Positions 21,855-33,309 of a stretch of 64,000 nucleotides of DNA are shown in pieces. The notes beneath the pieces were generated by a model. The model ran no database searches, was not told the DNA's origin, and saw only the letters and a program-made list of their open reading frames with translations. The stretch is from the NCBI GenBank assembly GCA_029204225.1, contig CM055095.1, positions 38,280,597 to 38,344,596 of the forward strand, read 5' to 3'. The translations under genes were made by a program, and so were the position numbers. Numbering within the stretch: position 1 is the stretch's first letter; each line of letters opens with the position of its first letter. The DNA comes from Diphasiastrum complanatum (lineage: Eukaryota > Streptophyta > Lycopodiopsida > Lycopodiales > Lycopodiaceae).

Positions 21855-24800
21855 TAAAAATCAATCTATGTTGACTTGAACATGGATCTTGGAATTATTC
21901 CAAGATTGGCTCTATGCTTGATGAAGGAATTTTTGTTCAAAGGTTTGGTAAGCAAATCTGCAATACAAGATGATGTGTCGATGTGCTCCAAGTAGATTTC
22001 CCCTCCAATGAGCTTCTCTCTCACGAAGTGATGTGCAACTTCGATGTGTTTGCTCCTTGCATGAAATATTGGATTGTTGGCAAGGGCTTGTGCTGAAATA
22101 TTGTCACACATGATCAAAGGTAGATCGTCTTCCTTGATAGTCTTTAGCTCCATAAGCAATCTCTTTATCCAAAGCACTTCATTTGTTGTTGTAGTAAGTG
22201 CCTTATATTTAGCTTCACAAGAAGAGAGTGATATGGTATCTTGCTTTTTGGAAAGCCAAGATATTAAATTTCCTCCAAGATATATTCTCTTCCAAGTGCA
22301 ATTTTGGTTTCTTCAACTAAATTGATACAACTTCATGTTAGGATAATATCATCAACATAAATTAGAAGAATGACAATATCACTCATAGAACTTGACATAC
22401 AAGGAAGGATCATAGTTACTAAGATTGAATCATAGTGAGATAAGAAAAGTGTTAAGTTGAGAATACCATGATCTTGGTGCTTGCTTTAGTCCATAGAGAC
22501 TTTTGAAGAGCAAGCAAAATTTGGTCTTGTCTTGGATGAACCCAAGGGGTTGATCCATATAAATTTCTTCTTCTAGATATCCATTTAAAAATGCATTTGA
22601 GACATCTAGTTGAAAAACTTGCCATTTGAAACAACAAGCAATAGAAATGATGATTTTAGTTGATACCATATTTGCAACTAGAGCAAAAGTCTCCTCATAA
22701 TCAAGTCCATAAACTTGAGCAAAACCCTTTGCACAAAGTCTTGCCTTGTACTTATTGATTGTGCCATCTTGATTATATTTGACTCGTAAAACCCATTTGC
22801 AACCAATAGTGTGCTTGTTGGATGGAATATCCACAAGCTCCCATGTCTTGTTGGCAATCAATGCATCATATTCCTCCTTCATGGCTAGAAACCATTCTTT
22901 TGAGTTGAGTGCATCATATACATCCTTTGGCTCTTCATGTGAAACAAAATATGCATAATTAGTGGAGTTGAGTTCCACTTGCTTGCCTTTATCTCCATAT
23001 GTAAGCCTCTTAGGCTCGAATCTTTCTCTTTGTGATCTCCTTGGTGAAAAGATTTGAGGTGACTCTTCCTCAATTCTCGGCCTCATCTCTCCATGATAAT
23101 CTTCAAGGGTGATGATAGGAGAATCCTTTTGAGAATCTTTGATCTCGGCCTCATCAAAGATGTATTTTTTATTCTCATGGAAAATAACATCTCTACTCTC
23201 AATTGTAATTGAAGTAGAGGGAACATAAATTCCCTCTACTCTAAATTGTAATTGAGGTAGAGGGAACATAAATTCTGTATGCCTTCTTGTTGGATGAGTA
23301 TCCAACCATGATCCCTTTGACTGAATTTGGATCATCTCTTTTCCTTGATTCCAAGGGTATATGAACAAAGCAAGCACATCCAAAAACTCTAAGGTAATCA
23401 ACCTTAGGTTTCTTCTTAAACAAGACTTCATATGGTGATCTTCCTGCAAGTGCATTGTGAGGCCACTCTATTGCACAAATAATTTGCACAATTAATTGCT
23501 TCTCCCCAATATTCAATAGGCAAAGAAGCTTCAACTCAAATTGCTTTAGCACATTCACATAGAGATCGATTTTTTCTTTTGGCAACTCCATTTTGAGATG
23601 GAGAATAAGCACAAGAAAACTCTCTCTTAATCCCTTCAACCTCACAATAATCATAGAACTTGTTGGAGATGTATTCACCTCCTCCATCACATCTCAAAGC
23701 TTTAACTTTGAAAGAAAACTGTTTCTCAACATAAGCTTTGAAAACTAGGAAGTGTTCAAACACCATAGCTTTTGAAGAAAGAAGGTACAACCAAGTATAT
23801 CTTGTAAAATCATCAATGAAGGTAACAAAACAAGTTGCACCACCAATACTTTTTGAGGAAGAAAAATGAACATCCGAGTGAATTAACTCCAAAGGATGAG
23901 AAGTCTTAATAGAAGACTTTTGATATGGCTTTCTATGTGATTTTGCAATAGCACAAGTCTCACATGGCTTGATATCTTTGGAAAGTGATCTTGGTAGGCC
24001 AATAGCCTTATCATTCTTGATCATAGAAAGCATAGATTTATAGTTAGGATGCCCCAACCTTCTATGCCATAACTCCTCCTTAGACATAAGAGCAATTTCA
24101 CAAAAGTTTGTATTCTCATAAGAATTTAACTTGAAGATGCCACCATATCTAGATCCATTAGCTAGGATCTCATCATCTTTCTTAATAAAGCAAGTATTGG
24201 AATTGAATTTTACATCACAACCACAATCAAGCAACTTTCCAACACTTATCAAGTTCTTTGTAAGCTTAGGAACAAAAAGAACATTGGAAAGTGATAGAAC
24301 TTTAGAAGAAGCAAGTTTTAATGGAATGTTGCCAATTCCTTCAATAGAACATTCATGATCATTTGCTGTATAAATAGATCTTCTAAGTCCTTCATAAGGT
24401 ACAATAGAGTCAAAAGATTCCTTTGAACAACACATATGTGATGAGGCACCACTATCGATGTACCATGCTCCATCCTTCTTGAAGGGTGTTGAAGAAAAAT
24501 TTGACACCATGAGGGATCCTTCTCCATCACTTGTAATAAAGTCTTCTTTTTTCTCATTAGAGAGATTTGCTTGTTTGAGTTGATTTTTCTTTTTGAAGCA
24601 ATTAGAGTCATAGTGCCCCTTCTTGTCACAAAAGAAACACTTGACTTTCTTCTTCTTGGTCTTGGAAGTAAAAGGATGAGTTGAGTCATCCTCTTCACCA
24701 TCTTTGTCTTTGTCCTTGGCTTTGTCTTTGTTGAAAGCTTGAGAAAACTGGTTCTTGCTCCTCCCTTTATGTCCGTCCTTGACAAAGAGAGCTTTGTCAC

Positions 24801-25147
24801 TTCCAATATGCTCGAGTTTGTTCATCCTTGAAAGTTTGTAACTTTGCCTTGCTTCTTCATAGATGAGAATTCCTTGAAGAGTCTCCAAATTGGGCAACTC
24901 CTCCTTTATGGCAGAGGATTGAACAAGATTATCATAGTCTTCTTTTAAGCCATTAAGAATGACTTGTACTAGCTCATCTTCATTGATTGTGACACCAACA
25001 CAAGCAAGCTCCTATGAAAATCTTTTACTCTCAGAATATAATTTGATGCACTCTCCTCACTTCTTTGAAAACTTTGAAAAATCTAATATGTAAGAGTGAG
25101 TATTCTAGAAGTGTTCTTAGCTTCATAGATCGACTTAAGTGCATTCC
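21855..25147 (-). pseudogene. Copia copy B: gag-pol with deletions and frameshifts
   Basis: Minus strand, 5' to 3': partial Gag from a break near 25,147; zinc knuckle CFFCDKKGHYDSNC (about 24,640); protease DSGASSH (about 24,455); GAG-pre-integrase LWHRRLGHP (about 24,070); integrase core with HSD, FIDDFTRYTW and RCDGGGEY (23,900 to 23,670); a frameshift near 23,540; integrase C-terminus; RT (22,910 to 22,345) ending at LIYVDD; a deletion; then RNase H with SCEAKY, CDN and RSKHIE to the stop near 21,866. It is the same family as copy A at 1,603. A 43-bp tandem duplication at 23,191-23,276 also shifts the frame. Confidence 0.88.
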
Positions 25148-25261
25148 AACATCTCCACCATCACCATCCGAATACCCATCTTCATCGCCATCAAAAATGT
25201 TAGATTGATCAACATCAACAACATCAAGCTTATCAACATTCTCCTCTTCAAAGGACAACAT

Positions 25262-28200
25262 CCTTAGAAATGTGAAATTTCTTTACTTAGGAATGTAAAC
25301 CCTATAAGATTTCCTTACTGCACTACATTTTTAGGAACTCAAATATTTTTTCCAAAACCACAATTGTAAAGTTGAAGGCCAACAACAAGATGTTGTGCAC
25401 ATTTGATAAGAGAAATTGTACATCAAAAAAATTATGAGAGGATCTGAATAGTCAACCATTAGCCTAAATATAGATAACCTTTCACATGTTTTTTATAGTT
25501 TTATTAGAACATCTTTAACTTCTTAAGAAAAAAATTTGTTTTGCATATATGCCCTTTTGCATTTGGTAGAAACTCTCTATCATCTTGTACGAGATTCATA
25601 TCATTCTTATGATAATAGAAACCCAACAATTGTTCCCAAATCATACATGAAACTTAACTCAGATCTTCATCATACTTGTGAATTTACAAGATTTTAAACC
25701 AATGCAAAGTTTAAAAACAACTTGAAACTTTCATTTGCTTTATGAATTTGACAAGTATTTGAAATTTTGTCGTGATTAAAAGAGATGAGAGTATTTTAAA
25801 TTGGATCTTACAGTGGATATTGTACTATGTTGTCACATATCATGAGTTGTATATGATAAATATTCATCTCCATCAATAACATTCCAAGTTATATCTAAAC
25901 TAAAAAGTTACAACATATTGCTAACACCACTAGAATGCAAACGAAGCCTTGTCTTTTTTTATGGTCTCATGTAGATTTGGTTTGGAATAATACACAAGAA
26001 CAACTTTCATGAATACATGAAGATGTCTTCCACTTTAGAGTTGGTTCTAGTAAAGCTACATTTGATAAATGTTAAAAGTTGATTGCCTTCTTGGGATTTC
26101 AAATATTTTTTAAGCCTTACAACCTACAATCTAGTACCCTTTTGTTTATACCTTAGAATGTAATTTAAGGTACATTTCATTTAAACCAAGTGCTCTTGAT
26201 ACTTCTATTAGTATGTCATCTCTGTAAATGTCCTTTTGTCAAGCCATTACCTTATAAAACAGTCATTATACAAGTATTTCACTTGACACTCTCTACCTCT
26301 ACAAAAGTTATACGGCTATCTTGGATCATCTTTGTTGGCTATCTATTGTAAAGTGCACAATGGACACCATGCCTAAGATTATCTGTCAACTAGCATGATG
26401 CTTGGTTGGTCAACCATCGTATTTGCATTATTTCGAGTAGATCATGCCAATATCAGCCCCCTCGTTCTTCAATCCTTACCACAATTCTCCTAGATTTCAA
26501 GCCTAATTAACTGTAGGGTGGACTGCAAGATTTCCATTGGTGTGGGCTGTCCTGAACTAGAAATCTTAGCTTTCACTAAATGCCTGTACAAGTTGCATGA
26601 TGGATCCCCTTTGTCATAGGCTTGTCCTTTTTTCTAACAAAACATACGCTATAAAAATATAAAAACGAATGTCTTTCAACTTTTGAAGACATAGTCATGT
26701 TGAAATATGGATTTATGATAATTAAATGCAAATTTATTGAGAAATTTCTGCTTATTACTGTCCTTTGACTTCTCATCTTTCTGATATTTAGTTGTCTGCA
26801 ATGCTTTATGGTTTAAGTCACGAGCTGAATGTGTGGTTTATCATTAGTTCATGAGAAGCTTACTGTTGTAGGGATGGCCTATGTTTATGTTACTTGCAAA
26901 CAACATAACCAATTGCATCCTTTACTCCTATATCAAAACCAAGTCTCTAAAAGATCCTAGAAAAAATCTGAATCTCAGAAAAAAAGAGGCTCATGCAACC
27001 CATTAGCCAGTCTTTCTACGGATGAAAAAGATAGAATGTATGCTTTGATGTCTCCACCTCATCCACTTTCCCTGAGTCACTGTTAGTTTCATACCAATTC
27101 ACCATCTGATCAAGATAGGCCTACCGACCTCCTTACATTTTAATCCAAGATCAATACAATCATGGGCATGATATTCATACTCCTGTTTCAGATACAGAGG
27201 CCAAAAGACAATTAAAATTTTTGAGTAAAAAAATAAAACTTGTACAGATATATGTTCTACCTGCACATTTAACTAGAGATAGACAAAGCATTCTAAAACT
27301 AATTGCATAAAGAGAGAAACATAGCTACCAATTTTAATCTACAATTGAATTAACTCAACTTCAAAATACATGTCTGATGTATTTGCATGTGCCACAAATA
27401 GGTTGTCCAACTATAAGTATAAAGGAAGGTTCAAATGTTACTCATGTGTATCTTTTCCTTTCCTAGTTGAGATTTTGCCAAATTCATGCTATATTTAAAA
27501 CTCTAATGGAAATGTAAAGGTTGAGAACAAGCATGAAACCTTCTCTACTTAAAAAAAATTTAGCAGCTAAAGTGTAGTCAAAACATCCTATATGTCACAT
27601 GGAGCTTACTCGTCTTTCAGTCTGAGCTTATTTTTGGCATGAACAAACATTCTATTTCAAATCACTTTGTCACCATCAGCTTTGTGCTCGTTCCAAATGA
27701 GGGAACAAACAAAGGGCTTGCTACTTTTGCTTGAGCTAACATTGTAATCTAAATCAGGTCTGTTTGACAAAATTTCAGTTCATTGAGGATCAATCACTAG
27801 AACAAGGTGGAAAGAATGCCCAGCGAAGCATCCCATATCCATAAAGACCAATTAAAAGTCCTCTTTTGACACATGTCAAAACAAAAGTTTCGTATATGTT
27901 CTGATGATTGATGTAATTGCAATAGCCTATTTCTCCGTATATATCTGTATAGTACATGAAAGAATAATAACTTCACCCGAGACCACTATTGCGCATAAGC
28001 ACCTGATGGCTTTTCACATAAGTATGATTCTGTTGACAGGCATCTATACCTAGACAGTATGCAAGAAACAGAAAGGGTGAGCCTGTTTGCATTGCTGAAT
28101 GTTGTGGCAGTCTTACTGTATACTGCAGCCCCCAGGTTGAGTTCTGCAAAATGCAAAGAGTGCAAAACATGAAATACTTTAGAGAATCAAAATTCTTCAG

Positions 28201-29134
28201 CTCAAAGAACTGATATTCATCAGATTAGGTGCCCACAAAATACGTAATCATGGAGCCACCTCTACAACAGCAAAGGAAAAGCATGTGACAAGCAGAAAAA
28301 AAAACACAGGAGAGTTATTGATGCATGAGAATCGCATTTTACCACCCTAAGAGACATTGAAATGCAGTGACAGGCTAGGACTCGTGTACTGAGCATATTT
28401 GAATGACCATTAGTTCTTCAGTGGTTAGATCTTCATTTTGTTCACATTATTGAAGGATATGTAGAAAATCTCATTTTGAGTATCAAACAAACGCACTAGA
28501 AATTTACATTGTGCTAGTTTTCAAGAAGGCTTTTCACATTCGTACTTTGTGCTCATAGCGCAATTTGCAATCATAATTCATTAGACACTGACTTAACTGT
28601 TTTAGTTTCTCTAGTTTCTGGGAGTTCATCTTTTTCGAAACTTTCTATAGACTTTGCAAGACATGATTATATCACTGTTCTTCGTTCATCAGGCACAAAT
28701 TATGCACTTTTACAGATTGTAAACCTTGAAGATATTGGTGATCCATTTGTTGAGGCTTTGCTGGCTTTCATCTTTTGCACATTCTGCATACTGTACACAA
28801 CATTCAGGTTCTCATCACAAAAGTGTCTCTCCACAACAGGCCATTGCAAATAGCTTTTATCGTGTGTTGATTGGTGGCATTGCAGTTTCTAATGTTCAAC
28901 ACATCATCAAGTCTCTTACTAGGTGCATGGAACATTCCTCTCTACGTTACAGCTAGTAGCCACTATTTCGGCCTGCTTATTTGAGCCTTTCTTTGACATG
29001 TACATCTCAAAGATAGGCAGGCAAGATTGAGACATGGCCATTCATGCAGGTGCAGACTTGCTAGGGAGGCACAGAGACTAGATAGTAAGAGATTAGCCAA
29101 GTGATCAAGTTAATCGGTGGCTTCAAATTCTTCT
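25262..29134. other. No recognisable gene
   Basis: AT-rich sequence with only short, motif-free ORFs. No transposon protein, RNA gene or splice-bounded exon stands out. The acidic stretch at about 25,150-25,261 (minus), fused to the truncated Copia gag, is of unknown origin. Confidence 0.45.
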
Positions 29135-29158
29135 CATATATATATATATATATATATA
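29135..29158. repeat. (AT)n microsatellite
   Basis: Twelve AT units immediately outside the TA-flanked DNA element starting at 29,167. Confidence 0.9.
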
Positions 29159-29166
29159 ATGTCATA

Positions 29167-30060
29167 GTTGCCCAAAAACGTGTTTCTGGTGTAGAAACGC
29201 TGACCAAAAAATAAAAAATTTATGCATGATCTATAAATCAAAATAAGGTCTAGAACTTTTTGTTTTCAGACAAAACACAAGATAGGAGCTTTTTCCTTCC
29301 TTTTTGCAAAACTATACAAAACTAGGTAAATGCCTTGTTAAATGACACAATTATGGCTGTCATATACTCTTTCCCATATGAAACACAAGGTATCTTTAAT
29401 CCAACCATGACTATTGCCCTCTTCCCCTAAAGAAAATCTAGCATTCTAGTCTATTCAGTGCCAGGCACTCTTCTCCAAAAGCTCACATGATCCTCTAATG
29501 TGATTACCCTTGTTTCTAGAAGCTCTTCAAAAAAAGACTCCTGTGCCATAAAAAGTCCTCTAGTGTCAAGCTACAAAACCATAGACATAATAACACCAAA
29601 AAATGGATCATCTAGCAAACCACAACTTTTTTATACACACTAGAACATGACCAGAACTCGCTAAATTACATTCACAAGAAGAAAAGCACAACATAAGACT
29701 CTCTGTTGCCTATGTAGTGCAAGCTCACAACAAATGTACAAAGCTCTCTTTGGGTCAAAATCATGGCTCATGGCAAGAAGAATCACAAGAAACACATTGT
29801 TGTGCCTACCCTACAGCATAGATTTAGCTTAGAATACCTTCAATTTTAAAGTGCATCAGCCCACCCTATTTACCCACCTGAACTGGACCATCTTGTACGC
29901 GAAACATTCGGCAACCTATATAAATGTACTGCCCTAAATTAGAGCTTTAATCTGATACCTATACTGCCCACATAAAACCAAAAAAAAAATTAAAAAATTA
30001 AAACGTTTTTGAGAAACGCTCCTATAATCCAGAAACAGGTTTCTAGAAACGCAATGCAAC
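29167..30060. mobile_element. Non-autonomous DNA element with GTTGC termini and TA target site
   Basis: The left end is TA|GTTGCCC AAAAACG...TTTCTGG (from 29,167). The right end, read inverted, is TA|GTTGC...GAAAC..GTTTCTGG (to 30,060). Both ends are flanked by TA. The same terminus, GTTGCCC next to TA, occurs at 32,542, 32,672 and 34,481. The interior (894 bp) shows no transposase. TA flanks suggest a Tc1/Mariner-like or similar superfamily, but TIR identity is imperfect. Confidence 0.55.
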
Positions 30061-30074
30061 TATAATATATATGT

Positions 30075-30724
30075 ATATGTATATCAACATGGAGCAAGCT
30101 TCTCCTTCTCCATTTGCAACTACCTTTTGACCTTAGAAACCCGTTCTGACCCTTTTGGGTTGGAACGCGTCGTAACCCCGCAAGGAACCACATAATCACC
30201 GCATGATCGGGAGTTAGGGCTGCATTGCATTCGGATCGCAAATGTTTGACCCGCTCGATATAATCCCTGACCCTTTCTCTTTTTCCCATCTTGACTGCTC
30301 AGCAGGAGAAATGGGTCTTCCAGGAATTTCCTTGGTTTAAAGCGCGTGATGAGAGCGGCTTTAACCGCTTCCCAAGTGGTTTTCTCTTCTTCCGATAGGT
30401 TGAAGTACCAGTTTTGTGCCACTGCCATAAGAGACATTGGAAACAGCATCAATTTTTTTGCAGTGTCCGATCACCATAGATCTCGCAAGCTTGCTCGTAG
30501 ATCTAGAGGAATCTGATGGGATCTGATGATCCATCGTACTTTGGAATCTCCATCCGTGGTGCCCTCCGGACTGCTTGCAAGGGTGCAACAGGTACGGGTT
30601 GACCCATTGGATCCATTGGTGCTGGTTCTGGCTCTGTCTCAATTTGCACAACTGCTACTCTAGGAAGGTTTGAAGCTTGGTTCACTGTTCTTCTTGCTAT
30701 TGATCGTCCAAATCTCAGATTCAT
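30075..30724 (-). pseudogene. Ty3/Gypsy-type gag remnant
   Basis: On the minus strand there is a Pro-rich N-terminus, then IPKYDGSSDP, WYFNLSEEEKTTWEAVKAAL and RVRDYIERVKHLR. These are the order and motifs of the Retrotrans_gag domain. At least two frameshifts and a stop near 30,480 break it, and no pol follows. The element is cut by the TA-flanked DNA element at 30,060. It lies downstream of a degenerate primer site on the same strand. Confidence 0.75.
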
Positions 30725-30777
30725 TCGGTGGTAGGGTCCAAGGTTGCTGATTCAGTTGTATGCAATCCGGATTTTAT

Positions 30778-30789
30778 GGCTCTGATCAA
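30778..30789 (-). other. Degenerate primer-binding site of the Gypsy relic
   Basis: Minus strand TTGATCAGAGCC resembles the initiator-Met site TGGTATCAGAGCC and sits about 50 bases before the gag frame. It implies that the LTR lies above 30,790. Confidence 0.45.
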
Positions 30790-30924
30790 TCTGATAGGCC
30801 GATAGTGAGAATTCAGGCCTCTTGCAGTGGTTTCTCCTTGATAACTTTTTAATCCTTGCTCCGATTGGCCTGAGATTTTCATAGTAGCTGGATCTGGTGC
30901 AGATCTATCTACTATTCTGATCTA

Positions 30925-31720
30925 CGAGGGTTACTCATGCGAGGGTTGGCTGTGCGAGGGTTCTTTAGCTGTTTCGCAGTCAAAAAATTGATTTTTCACA
31001 AAATACTGGGAAGTAACTCTCGCAAGGATTACAGGAGCTGCATCTGATATAGATCTGACTCTGGAAACCTCTGCGAAGGTCAACTCTCGCAGGAAGTGAA
31101 AATTTGACTGTTTGCGAGGGTTCAGAACCACTGATTTGGTCTCATCTTCACCAATATTCAGTACTAACTCTCGTAGGCTTCATCACTAATGGAAAATGAT
31201 ATTCTTAAGCTAATGGAGTAGTCTGCGAGAGTTACTTCTGGAAGGATTTTCTAGATCTTCTGATTTTGTTGATTTTTTAGCACTTAAATCCAATTTTCTG
31301 CTCATTGGAACCAAAAACTCTCGCAAGCTCTTCTGTGTCTTTGTCTCACTGAACTTTAGAATTCTCTACGAGGGTTCTTGACCACTGGAACTGAAAATTT
31401 TTGTGTCTACGAGGGTTCTAATGGATTTTCCCGTTTTTTTTTCACTAGGAACCTTCGCATCGGCACTTATTGTGAACTAACTCTCGCAAGCTTCTCTGTG
31501 TCCTGGTCTCACTGAGATGAAACTTCAGAGAGCTCTATGAGAGTTCTTATGGAAATCTAAATTTTTTTGGTTTTTTACAAGGGGTTTTTGAATTTTTATG
31601 GTTTATTTCTCTGATTTTTGCAATCTGCATGGAACCAACTCTCGCAGGCTTCTATGCAGGTCTGGGAAAGTACCTTGGAGCTGCTGTCAGTCGTGCGAGG
31701 GTTAACTCTCACTGGTTTTG
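30925..31720. repeat. Degenerate tandem repeats with AACTCTCGCA / GCGAGGGTT motifs
   Basis: AACTCTCG(C/T)A occurs at 31,015, 31,082, 31,166, 31,316, 31,479 and 31,637. Spacing is 67 and 84, then about 150-163 bp. Inverse forms (GCGAGGGTT) lie between, at about 30,940, 30,955, 31,115 and 31,695. The units share phrases such as GTCTCACTGA. The array is where the LTR of the adjacent Gypsy relic should be, so it is probably LTR-internal repetition. Confidence 0.7.
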
Positions 31721-32541
31721 GAGAAAACAAAATCTGATGGGAATTTTGGCTCTTTTTCCCTCCAAGATGCAGATTGGTGTCTTTTTTGGGTTTTTTCAAG
31801 TTTTGGTTTGGATGTCAAGCCCTTAGAGGCTGTTCAAGGCCTCCTCTACCCTCTCACACCTCCTCCGCTAGCTGGAAACAATCCAAACATAGCAAAATAC
31901 AGAAAACTAACTATCTCTACCCCAAAAATCCACCTAAAACACTAAAAAGCAAGAAATAACTAAAATGGCAGCTCTACTAGTTACACGTACCGTACCATTC
32001 GCTCTAGAACGTGCTGGGTCGGAATGTTTTTCTTTTTTCTTTTTTTCTATCTTTCTCTCTCGTCTATATGGTGTTATATAAAATTGGAATTCGTATTAGA
32101 AAGGCTTAGGATCCAACTGTTTTTGTTAAGGTAGAAGAGATTCAGAACTACCCTCCCAAAAAAATTTCAGTTTGGGCGATCGTAAAATAGAGATAGGTTG
32201 GGTGTAACAGGGAATAGATGATATACAGGTGGTTGTAGTGCAATCATTATATGTAATCAGCAATGTAGATTGCATACGAGTAGCAGGTGCATTCAATAAA
32301 TCCTGCAAGGGAGATTGTGAATGAGGTGGAACAAATGACTGAGGAGAATCTTGGACAGTGTGGATCTATCTGTGGGTTCTCCTAGTGGTGGGAGTGAGGA
32401 ATCGCCACTACTCACAGAAGCCTTTATGATGGACGGAATTTTGTAACCAGGATAACCCATAGAAGTATAATGCATAGAACTGCGATCAACTATAGAACCA
32501 GAACCCAATCCCAAATGGAAGCCAAATGTAGAGAAGGCTTA

Positions 32542-32672
32542 GTTGCCCATTCTGTTTATTAAGTCTCAGGATATGATTTTCTTTTTCTTTGTAAAAGGAA
32601 ACGTATTTTTTTCATTTTTTTGGGAGTCCCGTTCTGGAACGAAACTCGTTCCGCCGTTCCGGAACGGGCAAC
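32542..32672. mobile_element. Small MITE, TA-flanked, GTTGCCC termini
   Basis: The left end GTTGCCCATTCTG and the inverted right end GTTGCCCGTTCCG define a 131-bp element flanked by TA on both sides. The right half has a further GTTCCGGAAC palindrome. Same terminus type as the elements at 29,167 and 34,481. Confidence 0.65.
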
Positions 32673-33309
32673 TAAGCTTTTGACATATTTATAGAATGCA
32701 AAGCGTGAAAAACTCTCTCTCCTGAAATGCAACAGACTGAATGTGCATACTGATAGTCACCTTCATGCTACTACTAAACTTTCTACATATACTCATCAGT
32801 TCTCTAAATAAACACTTTTGGTCTCTAACAGGATGACTGTAATGTCTAACATGAGGAAGAGCTGAAATACTACATAACCATTTGCCATATGTTGTGAGTA
32901 TTAGTAGTCACATAACCCTTATTACTGTCGTCTAAAAAATAGAGATTCTAATCATATTCTCTCCTTGGGATGGAGATACAAAATTGCGAGATAATCCTTC
33001 AATACAGTCAAGAACCTTTGACAAGCCATCAGCCTAAGAATGACGAGAGCCAACAAATCTCTGCTCTTTTACAACTTGAATCGATTTTTTCTTGGAATAA
33101 TCTACTGTGATTACCATAGATGCAAGATTTCCCCTTAGAGAATGTGGCTAGTATGACAATTATCGAGTAGAGTTGATGTTCACATAATTAACTGGGAATT
33201 GAATGATAAAAGAACTTCACATCTTGCAATGTTCAAACTCGTACTTCAAGGAAAATTCCTACTTATTATTGATAATCTTAGACATTCTTCACAACTTTGT
33301 ACAGACTGC

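Noticed and set aside
27973-28956. Possible small genes (minus 27,973-28,170; plus 28,726-28,956)
   Set aside because: No recognisable domain, no coherent splice structure, and composition like the surrounding intergenic DNA.
30925-31720. CRISPR-like regularly spaced repeats
   Set aside because: Plant nuclear DNA, motif in both orientations, irregular spacing and diverged units. It fits LTR subrepeats, not a CRISPR array.
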